DNA of 64,000 bases from Triops longicaudatus (taxonomy: Eukaryota > Arthropoda > Branchiopoda > Notostraca > Triopsidae). Made by a program: the position numbers and the translations under genes. Numbering within the stretch: the first letter of the stretch is position 1; every line of letters starts with the position of its first letter. Location of the stretch: contig JAGQDJ010000202.1 of the NCBI GenBank assembly GCA_022885665.1, positions 1,240,001-1,304,000 of the forward strand, read 5' to 3'. A model generated the notes under the pieces. The model was not told the origin of the DNA. It searched no databases and was given only the letters and a program-made list of their open reading frames with translations. Below, in pieces: positions 23,809 through 37,949 of the stretch.

Positions 23809-23814
23809 TTTATT
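23809..23814 (-). terminator. Candidate ELOVL poly(A) signal
   Basis: TTTATT on the plus strand (AATAAA on the coding strand), about 50 bases after the elongase stop codon. Confidence 0.5.
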
Positions 23815-23864
23815 GTCAGTATAACATTTCCTTTATCTTTTTTTTCAACAGATTTGATTACGTC

Positions 23865-26800
23865 TTAGTCGTCTTTCGCGGAAATTGCATTGTCGTTATT
23901 GTTCAGCGCCGTTTTGTTCTTTTTGGCCTCGCGGACGCTGCGTCGATCGCGGTAAGCTTTCAGGTAAAAATTGGAGAACAAAACGATCAAAGTTGTGCAA
24001 TACAACATGGGGAAGTACGTGAGCAAGTGCGGGAAGTTGCAGTTGTTATACGCGCCGTAGACTAAATGCGCAATGACCATGACGAATTGTACCTAGATGA
24101 GACAAATTCCCATTAAGATGGAATTTAAAAATTTTTATTTTTGAGAAATCTAATTGGCTTTTTCTTGAGAATACTGGAAGAGTTCCTAAAAGTACTTTAA
24201 TACACTATTTTGCTACTCGGGCGGATAAACGTGATTAGTATTAGATAAGTTTTAGTGAAGTTGTCGTTAAATTAATGGTTAAATTGATGGTTTCATTATC
24301 GATTTCACGCCAGGTGTGCATTTGGTAGTTATAGATATTTGCGCTTATCAAGCAACATAGTCGCTAGGCAAAAAGATTTGAGTGAAATAGTATTATAAAA
24401 CTCGTATGTTTAGACATTTGCACCTTATTCGAACTTCCTAAAGTTGATGGAAGAAATTGGAATTTTTAATGAACTTACAAGTTGGAGTTGAGTCAGGTAC
24501 CGTTTCCAGAAGAGGTACTTTTGCATTTGTGGACCGAAGGCGGACAGGAAATAGTACGTGTACATAATCATGTGGACGAAGGAGTTGAACACGGCGCAGA
24601 AGAAAGCTACGGAAATGTCCATATTCAAGTCAATATTGAATTTAATAATAGATATTCGAAAGACATGAGCGGCAATAGGAGAGACGTAATTGAGGGTATT
24701 AGAGGTAAACGAAAGGTGTTTAAAAAGCACAGTACTTACATTGGCCGCCTGCGGCATAACGCAGACCAATCCAAGCGTTGAAGATCATGGTCGTGTGGTG
24801 GTACAAATGGAGGAAAGTCACGTGATCGTTTTTCTTGCGCAAGATGAAGAATAGCTAGATTTTATGAAAATGGGAAGTCATTACTTCGCTGCGGATAACG
24901 TCACGGATCGTGGAATTAAAATTGAGCAGGAAATTAAATACGACAGTCTTAAGAAATTCATACCTAAGTTAATTCAGCTCTTATGCGTTTTGCTTGCTGT
25001 TTCAAAATTGTCTTTTGTTAGTAGTAGAGATTGATGCTACGATTTTCAGATATAACTCAAAATTTGCCCGTCTGTGTCCAAAGTTCAAATAAGAATCCAT
25101 TTGATGATTATTTGTGCAAAATTCAAAATTGCCGGAAGTAGTTAAAATTATGAAAACTTAAGAATTAAAAGCGAGAAAGGTGGCAAAGGAATGTAGTGAG
25201 AGAAACGCACCGTATCAATGGTGTCAACCAATTTGGAGAGCAAGAACCACCATGAGACGTCAGCCATCTGCGGAACGATTAAAACAATAGTAAGGGAAAT
25301 TTTTTGGAATAAAATTAAAAGCTATCAAAATGAATTTGTTACACGTTGTGCGGCGGAATCCATGGAATAGTTAGGAGGTTGGCAGGTTAAATCGTATCCC
25401 ATTAGAATAGAAGAGACAAGGAACTAAAAAGTAAACTGACAATAAGAAAACGTGGGAGTGCGATTGGGTGTTATGTACTGAACCTCTTTAAACAAGTACC
25501 CCGAGAAAAGCACTTGGAACAAGTTGTACGCCAGCATCAAATTCCGGAGGTCGTACGCGGGCCGGTTACGCATATACCGTATGCTGCTTAAAGTACCCAC
25601 CACGTACAACGCCATAATGCTGAAGATCATCCATGGTGATCGTACCAAAGCCCAGTTAGCGACTAAAGGCACTGTAAAAAAAAAATAAAACGAAAAAATA
25701 GTTTAAATAATAAGTGGACATTTTTAATGACAAGGAAAAGTTTTTGGTAATTGTTCGAATATTTCAGAGTCTGGTATTGTCTAATGAGAATTTTCCTGCC
25801 TTCCTTGGGAGCAATGGCACGTGAAAAGACAGATTTTTAAACGCCCGTCTGACGTAATAATTGTTACCAAGCTTGTATCTCGTTACGACTTTCGTCGCGT
25901 TTGTTAAGATTTCGTCACATAGAGCGGAAGAGCATGCGGTAGTGGAGCATAAGGAAGAGGTTTTTGACGTCACTGCAGGAGAGTAACATGATTTAAAAGC
26001 ATCGGATGTAACATTGCAAATTTAATTTTCTTAACATTGTTCATCATTGGAGTGAATACGTTTGTTGAAGTTTGTGGAGTTGTGGTAAAAATTTGTTACA
26101 TAATCAAGTAACATAACATATTTGTTATATAATTTGTTATATAATCAAATAACGTAACAAGTAAAAAAAATACAGTTAATTTTCAAACGCAGCATTCCTG
26201 TGTGATTAAAGGAAACTTTATGAAGTTCGAAACTTTTTTAACAGTTCTTATTTAAAAAATGTATACATGTTGGGTGTGCTCTTGCATACGTAATTATGAA
26301 TATTCGAGTTTTCACATTCAGAATTAATTCGCCAGAACGGGTAAGTTGACTTAACGGCGAGAAAATGAGCTGTAAATGTTATAGCATGTACAGTATATAC
26401 ACAGTAGGCTAGCAAAGCTAACTGAAAGTAATTACAGCAGTTGTCAACACACTTAACTGACAATATGAAGTTAAGAAAAAAACTGGTTGTAAATGTCACC
26501 GTACCTACAATTTTCACTGTCGTGTTGCCACATCTACCTACTTCCCTCGATTGTTGTACCAAGTATTCTTTTTCGCTTACATCCTGTCCAGTCTGGTTCG
26601 GTGCTTTCGTATAAAGCCCGCTGTAATAGTTTCTTGCAAGACGTTAAGCATTCCGGAATTAATTAGGCAGAAGCAGATGGGAAAATAACGTTACACAAGA
26701 GGGGAAACTTTCAGAAAACGAATGGACTCTTGAGGAAATTATTTTAATTATTTTACGAAAATGCAGTAAATAATCCTGGTAAATTCAAACTATCACCAAA

Positions 26801-27097
26801 AACTATTAAAAAATCTGTAGTGAGGAATTACATAATTAAGTTTTTTTATCATTTCCTATTGAAAGAATTAACTGTTATATATCACTCGATGTAGTGTAAT
26901 CAGTTACAATTGTTCTATTCTATGTAAACATAGAGAAAACCGCAGAAAATTCATGTGTAATTGGCGAATAAAAGACTATAATTGAGCAGTTCCAAAAAAT
27001 GATACATATCCCAAAGAATACTGCAGTTTACGTAATGTTAGCACTTACCGATCTTGGTGTTGGGCCAGTCGGCAACTTGTTTCCAAATTCCGCTCAT
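23865..27097 (-). CDS. ELOVL: Very-long-chain fatty acid elongase, ELOVL4-like (281 aa)
   Basis: Condensing enzyme (3-ketoacyl-CoA synthase step) of fatty acid elongation in the ER membrane. Exons in coding order: 27049-27097, 25484-25671, 25343-25423, 25211-25267, 24740-24854, 24479-24606, 23865-24092; all GT-AG and in phase. Family signatures seen: SPWMIF near the N-terminus, KLVDTIDTLFFILRKK, the catalytic histidine box HLYHHTT, NSFVHMIMYTYY and the KRYLTQLQLVQF segment, with about seven hydrophobic helices. The W-I-G-L and AFGPQMQKYLFWKRYLT stretches fit ELOVL4 better than ELOVL1/7, but the subfamily is inference. The C-terminus is hydrophilic (ISAKDD) without a perfect KKXX retrieval motif. 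A splice acceptor (ATCTTCAG) lies one base before the start codon, so the 5' UTR is split and its first exon lies further right. Confidence 0.93.
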
Positions 27098-30000
27098 TCT
27101 GAAGATATCCCAAGTGAGGTGATGCTGTTACTTCAAAGAGAAAGAACTCCAGAAAGCTTTTCAGCGAAGGAAAATGTTTTGCTTGTATAAAAAAAAAAAC
27201 TTTTTCTAATGCGTTCCGGTTCACCAAGGAATATTTTCCTAAAACCTGGATTTGTTTTTTTCTTCAACGAAAAGAAATTGTCACTGAAGTCACTTGATCA
27301 CCTCCGGCCTGATTTCTTCGTCGTTCTTTCCCAAAGTCTCTCTTCAGTGACAGAACGAAAGCTTGTTAAATTTGGAAATCAACTGGTTTAAAAGATCAAC
27401 CCAGTTGTGCCTTTCCCCTTTGAAATCGAACGCTCGCCTGTCTATCTGCGTTGGAGGCAGAAAACGAACTGACAAAGACCCGACCACTTCCAACCGGAAT
27501 TTATAACGTGGATGAGGGGGTGAATGTCGCTTGTGTTTTTTCCTGGACGTATCTGGAGCCAGTCGCAAGCCCAATCTGAAACGCTGACTTCGTTTTAGCG
27601 GATTGTTGTAGCCCCGCCCCATTCCACGTTTTTCCACTATTTCGTATGCTTCTACCAGTTTTTCTCCGAAACAATACACGGAGAAGATAAACAATATATG
27701 TACAAAAGGAAACCATCCTAAACTAGACGTTAGGTATTATGGAACGAGCCACGCCCATTTATCTGTGTGACACTTTGACACCCGGAATAAAAAAGAATGA
27801 CATCTTTCCTTTTTTGTTTACTTGTCTTACGTCCTTTGTTTTGCACATTTCGTGAAGACAAGTATTTCGCGTAAACACACGAGAAAGGTAACTGGTTTTG
27901 TTTCTGTTTTGAAAGAATACCTTGTGCAGTTGTCTGAAAGTATACCAGGCATCGATTTTTTTATAATTATTGTCAGGGCACAGGAGATAATAAAAGCTTG
28001 ACGAGAGAGTAAAGGCGTGCATAAAAAGTGTTTTAGTAGGCCAGAGTGTAGAAAAAAAGCTCGAGTCATGTGGGATGAGTAAGGTAAAAATTCGATTTTT
28101 GTTTTTCTAGAGTGAAAACAAGCCTTTGAGTGAACTTTTTCTAGGGGAAATTGTGTTCAAGTTGGTTATTTTTCGTGAGTTGAAAGAGGTTGAGGAGGAA
28201 AAAGCAGCAAGAATTGCAAGCGTATGTTCCAACAGCTATGGGGAAAGCTGGAAGACTTCTAAAAATGTACGGTTGGCTGGTGAAGGGTGATTTTTATTTG
28301 GTTCCAGTTTTGTAGAGAGGAATTAAGCGAAGAAAGAGGGAGGCAAAAAGGACGATCTGGCTTGGAGGCCAGTGGTAGGAACAAGAAAGACATAACGGTG
28401 GTTTGTCAGGTTTCTGAAGTGTCTTTGAACCTCTCGTATTTTCAAGTAAAAAATAAACCCCTTTTACAGAGAAGACTTTAAAAAATATGGCTAAAACTTT
28501 TGCATAGCCTAAATAGTCAGCGTCTTGTAAGTGGTAACCCAAAACCCAGATAACGAAACAAATAACACTCAAGCTCATCTGAGATCCATAAACGAGTCCT
28601 TTGCAGAAGAAACACTATTTCTAACTTAAATAGAAATTATTAAACATACTTGTCGCATCTCCGAAAGCGTTCGGTAGTTTTTAGGTTGAAAAGTTCCGCG
28701 TGAAAGAGTTTAGAGCAGTGAGGAATGAAGAAGACTACTCTGAAATAGTGGCTAGGTACTTTGCACGATAAAAGAATATCTCAGTCATTTCTTAATATTT
28801 ATTCGCATCGTTTGTTTCGCAAAGAAATAATTCAGTACCGTAAATAGGTCCGGAAATTGCGGCTTTGCAGTATCGGTGTTGCGAATCTAGTTGAAAGGAA
28901 ACGAAGTGTTGCGATGCGAACTTCGAAAGATCGATCATGTTCATTTGTCACGGTGTATTGACTTAGTTGCAGTGAGCGATTTCATATTTATATGCAAAGC
29001 AAATCTCCAAATTCCTCCTCCTGAACGGACATTTACAGATTGTATTGGAATTTTACTCCGTTTATTATGTACTCCGTATTTTCATTATAGTTAAGAAATT
29101 ATTTTTTCACAAAAAATCTTAATAATTTATTATTAATACCTTAATAATCTTGAATCTTAATAATCTTACAAATATGTCTTTCGTAAAGGTTAATTTTTAT
29201 CAACGGCAGAAAACCTTGTTATACGATTTCCCATTTTGAGTGAGTATATGTGAACTTTGGATGTATTAATTTTTTATAATTCGTATACATTAATTAATCA
29301 ATACAGATATACTGTGTTGTTGAAATGCACAATTTGAAGCATTTTTACTGTACTGCCGCTCCTTGTTATTGTTTCAGTACAAAAAGATATGTCGTAATAT
29401 AAACAGTAACAACGTGAACTGGAGAAATCTCCATCCGATAGTCGTTTATTTTTACATTCTTTCTTTGCCGTGACGTCGTGGTACGACCTCGACCGTGGTG
29501 TACAAGCGTATTTTTACAAACGTGTCTCATGCAGTTTACTGTTGCCATAAAACTATTTTTGCAATCCCTAAGTGGTTAATCTAACTGTTGTTACACATTT
29601 TGTAGGTATTTTTTCCCTTTTTATTTTCCTTCCTTTATTACTCGCGTCATTAGAGAAGCCTCGACGAATGTGTTGCATGACGAGTTTTTGTCACCTCCCC
29701 TGATTGATAGGAAGCGGAATTATGTCAATGAACTTTAGTTCGAATGCTAGTATTATGTCTAAAATTTGTAGTCCAACTTCTTTGAGGAAACCGAAAGGTT
29801 TTGTAAACCTACTTTACTATGTCTTTCCGACATATGGCAAACTAGAACTCCGCTTCGCAAAACGCTCGGCAGGATCTGCGTTAGAGGCTTTTATACGGTA
29901 ACTTTCTCGTGCTTTTTAATTATAATTGCCAGTTATGATTTGTGGGGTCCCCCTTTTTACCATGTGTTGGAAAGGATAGTGAAAAAAGGGAAAGTTTTAT

Positions 30001-33000
30001 CATAATGGAACACCTTTTAATACAGCCATAAAAAATGTTAGAAGCGTAATAAACTAGACAACAAATGCCTTATGTATGTCTACAAATGGTGTAGTGGGTG
30101 AAAACTTGGGGAAACAGTTCATGGAAGAAAAGGTGGGTCTTCAGAAAAGGTAAAAAAATAGCAATCTAGTCAGCATAGCATAAGGCCAGGAAGTTTTATC
30201 CTTTATTCCCAGCTGATATAAAAAGCAGGGATTTTTCTTGCATAAAAATACCTTAGTTTCCCTTCATTTTCTTAAAATTGAAATTGAAGTACAAATTTGG
30301 TATTAGCTTTGAAAAATTAATTGTCATGTATTTAAAACTTTAAGAATCATGCAATCTAAGTAGACGTGGAACTGGCGAATCCGGAAATGTCAAGTACGCA
30401 CGCACAGAAAATACAACTCCTCGTTACAGTCATGGTTTGTGGTGATACTCAAATTTAGCGGTAAAAAAGTATTGCTTTTATCGCACCACTCGTATTTTAC
30501 AATACTTCGGAACTCAAGACGTATAGCAATTCGTATTTTTTGGAAAGATAAGCTCGCAAGATCGCATATTAACAGTAAAAAAACGTTCTGCGTAAAAGTT
30601 GTGAGCGTGTCAAATTTAATTTCAGGCAACAAATACGACTATAACCCACATTTTCTAGTAGGTTTATCTTTACTCCTCAAAATCTTCACATGAGTCTGTT
30701 TTTAAGTGAATGTGTCTTTTTTTCTTGTAACTATTTTAACGATACTTTTAAAACAGGAATTTGGTACTGCGATTGTAGCTCGTTATCGTCCTTGTATTGA
30801 CAGCTTAGGTTAGACAAATTGTTTAGAGTAGTAAGTTGCCATCAACCTACTACTCATTCACACATTCAAGCACAAATATAGACTTTGGTGTAGCACTCAT
30901 ACGAAATATTCGTATGATTATCCAAGTGCGTGCGTTCATTCAACAAAATTGATTCTTTTTATTGTTGCTTTGTAAAAAGACACAAAATTATGAGATTATG
31001 TCTAATAATAACATTCATAACAAAAAGAATGTGTGACGATGGAATGGGATTTAGTTTTGGAATTACTTAACGGAAAATAATGGGAACTTCATGTGCTACC
31101 GAATATAAAAATTCTAGTTAAGATACTTTTGTATTTATGGAACCTTTTTTCATTTTTTATTTTGTCAATTTTACGCATCATGTGCGAAAATTAAGTACAA
31201 GCAAAATTTATGATGTGCATTGCCCAGCACATATGGTAAGAAATAGCTCATGAGGACAACAAAGACTACATCTGGATTCGATCGTATTGTAATTAGTCAC
31301 ATGCACCAAGGAGGACCTCTAAAAAAATATACGGTTTCTCTTGATCGGTCTTGATCAGTGGACTTTGTCGGAAGGTTGGACCGGAGTTCAAGGCTTTCCC
31401 TGCAAGGATTTTTCCTTTTTCTGGAGGAAATGGTTGTAGTTAGATGGTTTTTCTTGGGAAAATTTAACCTATATATTAGAATTCATTTTCTTTTAATCAG
31501 AGAGTAACGTGTTTTACAGCTTTTCTTCTGGTACTTTTCCCCTCTCTCCTTTTCCCCTTGATTTACGTATCCTGCCCCAAGTGGTTACGTATTGCATAAA
31601 AAGGAACAGAAAACCCGGATGGCTTAAGGGGTCTGGAAAGAAAAAGATCTTGATAAAATTACGTTCGGAGGATTGGTCAGTCGAACATTTGTCTGAACAC
31701 TCTTTTTACCCCCTACAGAACAACTGAAAGCGTTAGGATGCTCATTGCCCTCACCGATTGCCTATTTTTTTGCTTCCCTTATCTCAGTATGAACAGCTTG
31801 GAGTGTTATAAAATTTTGTAGGTAAAGCTATCCTGTATATAGTATTGATCCTGAAGATTGTTGATAGTACAAGATATTCCCGATTAAATATTTTCGAAGC
31901 TTTTGATTGAAGCTTCAGGAAAAAAGTCATAAATAGAGTGAAAGTTGTCCACTTTATTTATTATGACTTAATACAGTAGCGTAAAAAATCAACCGATTTA
32001 TTAGACTAACAAGACAAACACTGTATTATACAAGCATCTTAGCAATGCAGAAAACTGCTTTTAATATGTAGAAAACATATTTTTTTATTTAGAAGTTAAT
32101 AACATGAAAGTAAAAAACTTGTAGTTGATTGAACATGCACGTATCAACAAGTTTCAGAAAATGCACGCCATCTTTACTGCTTTGAGTGCACTAAGATAGG
32201 TAGCGCGCCTTATTTCCAACCCTTATTTAAGTGGAATCGTTTTACGCGGTTGAAAGTTTGGTGAATTTTTGCGAAGAATTACACGAATCAAGAATTGCGC
32301 CGTCCTGTGGATACAGCCTTGCTTGCTAACGAAACACATAAAGGGAAAGAGAAACACTTAAACACAGCCACTAAAGAAATTAGAGTGTGAATTAGAACCA
32401 ATAGATGGCACCGCTATGACCTTTGGATAAAATCTACAGAGAACTATGCTTAAAAGAAAGTGCTCCACCGGAGCCAAATTGCCGAATACTCATTACCGTA
32501 TCCTGGTACTCCACTTCGAGGCATTTAAAAGCTCTTGTACATAAATGTGTCAGTAGGCAATCACATTTGTTGGTTTAATTACTAAATTTAACATGATCAG
32601 TTATGGTAGTAAGTCAAATCTACGAAGCCTGAAAAGTTAGAGAACGTAACTTTATTCCAACTAAAGCTTCCCTTAACTTATTAGTACAGAATAAGTTTTC
32701 GGTGACAGCTGTGAAATTCGTCTTCTTTTTTTCAAAAATCGTTGTAGTCTTATTTCTAATGTGCTATGTATAGCCCGAATGCGATAACTTGAGCGTCGCT
32801 TTCGAAGAACATCTGGTGAATAAGGGAAAGTTCGGTTTCGTGGAAGGCTTGCTAGAGTACCGTGTAAACATTCAGAAAAAAATAACGAAGTAGGGTACAA
32901 TTTCAGAAATACTTAGATTACCATTTGTGAAAAAATATGTTGTATATTTACTGAAAGGAACTTTCCTTACGCCTTGGTTCGAAACCTACACTTTCTTCTT

Positions 33001-33314
33001 CCTTTGTTACAAACATTTGAAGATTAAACTCGTATGAAGCATTATAAATCGAAAGAGAAAATAAGTTTATAACGAGATTGTATATTCGCTGCTCAAAGTG
33101 TATTACGTATTATGATTACATCTACCCGTCTTGATCGCACTTCATTGTCATTGTATACATTATTTGGAGGGCATTTCGCCAGGTGAGACGAAAGGATCGG
33201 TTTTCTCTTTACAGGAATGAGTAAACGGATTTGGCACTGTTTGCATTACTTTCGATTTCTATAGCACGCATATACGTCTTACACAGTTTTGCGAAATGAT
33301 GCTAACATTCTGTA

Positions 33315-33347
<33 letters not shown>

Positions 33348-34220
33348 GTGACACTTATCGAATTTGGCTAAGGTCCTGCTCAGCTTGGTAGTACAGTTTT
33401 GGCCCACTCCGAACTATTAAGAATAGAGCAAGAATCGTTCTTGATACATGTCGAATAACTTACTCGCTTAAAGGGCTTCGAAGATTTATTTGTAGGCATA
33501 CATTTGAACCCAAATCTTAACTCCTTTTATAGTTTCCTCTTGAGTCTAGTTAATGGCATATTTAGAACACGCGGTATGGGGGTGTGCGTTTAATTACTCC
33601 GGCTGGTCTCTAGGGGCCAAATACCGTACACAAACGTTTTAGTCCAATGGGTACCAAAACACCAGTCCATACCCCGAAACTTTGCTAGTCTGGGGCACCA
33701 AAATCTCTAAATTATCTGTTTATAAAAAGGACTTTTTGATTGTTTTAAAATAACTGGACTTTCCGTCATTTGACAATTTCCCGCAAGTTTTTTTACGTGC
33801 TTTTCAGATTGGGATGCTCAGTGCAAAATATGGCAATTGTTTTAGTAGCTTTCATTGTATGCTTAGCTTTTTCGACGATTCTTACAGTCGTTTTTTTATC
33901 TCCGTTTGAAGCAAGCCTTAGTTAGGACCTGCTTAGGTGTTTTATAGCCGTTCGCACGATGGCGGTAGCTGTCAAGTGATAGTCGCATATTTCAGAATTC
34001 CTCAGCCAATCGTAGTGTCAGGATTTTCGAAACAGTGTGAAGAAAGGTTACTTTCAGGATCTAGGTAACACCATGGTTCAAAGGCCTTTATAGTGTTGTA
34101 CTGATAGTTACCTCGCCAATACGAGTCTCAAGTAGTCCCGTGGGAGTAATATTTGTTGGGAAAATACTTTGCCCAATGCGTTCTTCATAGAACAAGAATA
34201 CGTGTAGAGATGAAGGACGG
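27098..34220. other. Gene-poor region upstream of ELOVL
   Basis: Several short frames (up to 116 codons) but none with a recognisable family or coherent splice sites. The elongase's 5' non-coding exon and promoter should be within the first part. A T28 tract sits at 33316-33343. Confidence 0.4.
33316..33343 (+). repeat. Poly-T tract (28 T)
   Basis: Uninterrupted T run, flanked by TGTAG on the left and AATTGTG on the right. Confidence 0.9.
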
Positions 34221-34221
34221 C

Positions 34222-34233
34222 TGACGTCACGTG
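34222..34233 (+). promoter_or_regulatory. Overlapping CRE and E-box motifs
   Basis: TGACGTCA (34222-34229) fused to CACGTG (34228-34233) inside a locally GC-richer patch of an otherwise gene-free region. CREB/ATF and bHLH factors bind such sites. Occupancy is speculative. Confidence 0.25.
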
Positions 34234-34961
34234 TCCGTCAATCCTTTGTCCTGCCTCCACAGTTATTTAACCATTGTAACCTTCTTTCTTCTGATATTGA
34301 ATTGTTACAAACTACAGTTTTCTATTCTGGTACCGTTGTTACCGAAGGGAGACAGCATTCCAGAGGTGTGACGCGATTACGCGATAATACCTGCTAAGTC
34401 ATTTATGACGCGCGTGATCTTCGTCTATGGAATGTAGTCATATCCCTGAATCGCTGTACCTAAATTTCAACCATTGTTGGTTAAACTCACATGTCACAAA
34501 TACTGTATTGTACTCCAGTATAAGACTGTGCAAGGCGTCACTTCACTGTTTATAGTTTATTTATAAATATTTTATATTTATGAAAGTTAAAGAAAAAATC
34601 AGGTAAGGTAAACCATGTTGGCGCAATTTTCGCAAAAATTGCTTGGCACGCTTAAAGACAGGACACTGTTCCAAATGAAACTCATTTACGTTAGCTAAAC
34701 AATTAATTAATTGTATTAATTCAACAAAAATAAAACATAATATTGATGCTTGAATTGGGTTGAATCACTTTAGGTAAAAAGATTCTATTGTGTAGTGAAA
34801 GTGACTCAAAGAAATTATTATTAATTCTCGTGGATTTTTTAAAAAAAGATTTTTTTCTGGAAGAGTATTTTTCTCCAGAAGAATATTTCTAGGATTTCCA
34901 AAACAATACTGGAGGCCGTTATAGAATCTAGAGCCCTTATATGATTTCATGTTGTAACTCA

Positions 34962-34988
<27 letters not shown>
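34962..34988 (+). repeat. Poly-T tract (27 T)
   Basis: Uninterrupted T run, followed after 21 bases by a second T-rich stretch. Confidence 0.9.
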
Positions 34989-34992
<4 letters not shown>

Positions 34993-37915
34993 AACAGGGA
35001 AATCCGTGCTTTTATTTTTTTTTTAAACGATGAAAATAAACTAAGGCTTTCGAAAATCAGTCTCCTTGTTCACTAGGATCAGAAAATCCCGTTCGATTTT
35101 TTTTCTTGTATTTCGTCAAATTTTGAGACCGTAATAATAACGATAAAATGACTTGTGTTACATAATCAGATGCCGTCTGAGAAGGTCGACGACGAGGCAT
35201 TTGACTTTTAAGCAGAGGGCGTCACGGAGTCTACCGCAACTGTGCGTTTCTTTGTGTTGCTCCAGCCATGTCAAATGTTTTCGGATGACTAAAATATTCA
35301 CTAGCGTGCCCACAACGGAAAATAGGAAGGTAATCGGCTGCACTTTAGAACACGCTTAAGCCAGTGTACATCCTTTGTTAAAGTCTAATTATTCGTGCAG
35401 AGAACAGCAAAACGCAGGAAAGACGTAATTTTCCGTACTTTAACTGTCAATCCTTAGATAGGGAAGCGACAAACATTTTTCTGGGATAAGGCTGTCTTGG
35501 ATGTCGTTAAGAACTCATTACCCAATGGAAGCACTTAATAATTTTTAGACAGTCCATGACTTCCCACATTTTCTTATCGTATTTATTTTTACTGTCCTTT
35601 AACCACAAATAAATAATTAAGAGAATATGAACTAGGCCTATACAAAAGGGTAAAGTGTAAATAGAGTATTAGAAGATTAGCAATAGGGAAAAACGTTTGC
35701 GAAACTGGCCAGTACAATTGTGCACAGTATAACTGTTACAGTTGATTGAGCATTTAAGAAAATTTTATGCTTTCAGAAAGGAAAATCCTTTTTATACCAG
35801 GATGTACCAGACAATGGGGCTGAAAATCTGCGACATTTTCGTAAGTTCTGACGTTTGGTCATTTTTTACTTGTACGTTTCGTTAGCAAACATCCAAGCCG
35901 TGTACTGTTATTTTGCCAAATTATGAAGTTTCTTATTTACTTCCAGAAATATTTTGAAAATAACTTTCTGGATATTTTTTAAATTATATTTAATCGTTAT
36001 GAACAAATCTGGTAATAATTCAAATGAAAAGAGACACACACAAAAATGAATGGATAAGTAAAAATAAGCATGAGTTCCAAATTGGCCAACCTGTTCATCA
36101 AGCTAGCTTATCACGTACTTCAATACTCCGAAATAAACCGTTTATTCAACTCAGTCGAATACTTTCAATGCATTTGAACCATCCCAAGACCCACCTTTGA
36201 AAGCATTCTTCAGTTAATTAGTCACTCTGGACAGCTTCTTCCCTTTCTTCTTTTGTTCGCGTTGTATTCCCAGACACGCCTAGAAATTGCAAGTATAGGT
36301 AAAAATTATCTACGGGCCAAGATGACGTGTTTCATCTCTATGAAAAAGGCAAGGTACAGGAGAGCAAATAAAAAAGAGAAGAAGGGCGTCAAGTTCAAAG
36401 TAAAAGTCTTAGTAAGGCGAAACAGGCACAGCTAGCAAAGTACTGACTCGCCAGTAAGAACCCACGCATGCATAATAATGACTGCTCCTTTTTGGGCCAC
36501 CCCCGCAGTTTTCGTGAAAGAGCGAAAGAGAAGAGCAATAGAGGAACAGCAGCCATAGCGAAAGAAACAAGGTGAAGAAGAAGACCAAAAAACCGCACAC
36601 ACATACATACACACTCACACAGGGCCCTCGTATATACAGAGGAGCAAGAACCAACGTCCTATGTTGAGTGAGTACTAGTGCTCGTTTGACAGGTTGAAAG
36701 CAGAGAAGTGAACTAGTGCGGAACGAATTTATAAGTGAACTGTAAATTCCAAGAATGAAGTTCTTCGCGGTTGGGATCAAAGAGATCCATCAAAGGAAAA
36801 ACGCGTAAAGGAAAAATAATTGTGGGACTGCGAAATCCAGTGCGTGTAGGCAAGATGTCGGCATAGCTGAGATATTTTCACTTTTTGGTATAGAAAAGTA
36901 AGCTGTGTTTACATCGTGCCATCCTGCACTGTGACTCTAACGACGCTTGTGAATGAAAAATCCATCGTTTACATAAAAAGTAAGATATTGAAGAATTTGC
37001 AGACAAAATAATTTCGCAGGAAAAAGGATTGAATAGGCCTCCACGTGTCTATAGTCCTTTCATATTTATGTTAAGTGTACTTTAGCTGTGCTCGTACTAT
37101 GCTATTATCAATAAATAATAATGAAACGAAGTAAAGCGTTGATGCTGTTTCGCTTTGAAAAGGGATAAATTAGTTCAAAATTTCGATTTATGATTAGTTC
37201 CTCACTTATCGGTAGAGATCCGAGCCCACCGTAACTCGAAACTTTCGATACATTGCATTTAATAGTGTGCAAGTGACCACACTTTTTGACAGTTTTTAAC
37301 CTCAAAGTATGTATAACTTTTCACTGCATTTTGGAACTTTTCTGTACTACAAGTGCAGGTATTGTCACGTGTTGAATCTTGTTATTCTACGACAAGCATG
37401 TCGTTAAATCGAACGCACCATAAAGCTGTCAAAATTGAAAGACTAAAGTCTAAAGTAAATAATAAAGTTTGTTTCTTGGCAAATACTGTGTTAAAGGCAA
37501 GCCCACATGCTTCAAAGTTTTAATCAAACGCTAATTATGAAAGTCTTAATTCATAATTAATTCAAAACTGACAAAGTTGCGTACAACTTTCATAAGTTTC
37601 ATATCAAGTGTGGAATTTTAAGCTAATGTTAACGAAATGTGAGGTGTCAATGCCCCTTATTGAAAACTTTTCTTGCGGTATCGTGGCAATTTCCAGCAAA
37701 GTTTGACGTGAGTTCCGAGTTTTAAACGCTGCAATTTGCTTGCAAGTTAGACTTCAGTCCATCAAATTCATGATTTTGGCTTACGAAGATTGTACCTTAA
37801 CGCGTTGGTAAGAAAGGCTCAATTCTATTTACCAGAAAATAATTAGTGACAATGAAAATCACTACAAAACTAGTTTAGCACGGTTCTTGCGAAGAAAAAC
37901 TGCGTCGTGCGGTTT

Positions 37916-37949
37916 AACTGAAAGGAGGGTATAACTGAGAGGAGGGTAT
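37916..37949 (+). repeat. Tandem duplication, 2 x 17 bp
   Basis: AACTGARAGGAGGGTAT occurs twice back to back, differing at one position. Confidence 0.8.

Noticed and set aside
36409..36780. 123-codon minus-strand frame
   Set aside because: It runs through a CA-rich simple repeat, gives low-complexity hydrophobic protein, and has no family signature or splice context.
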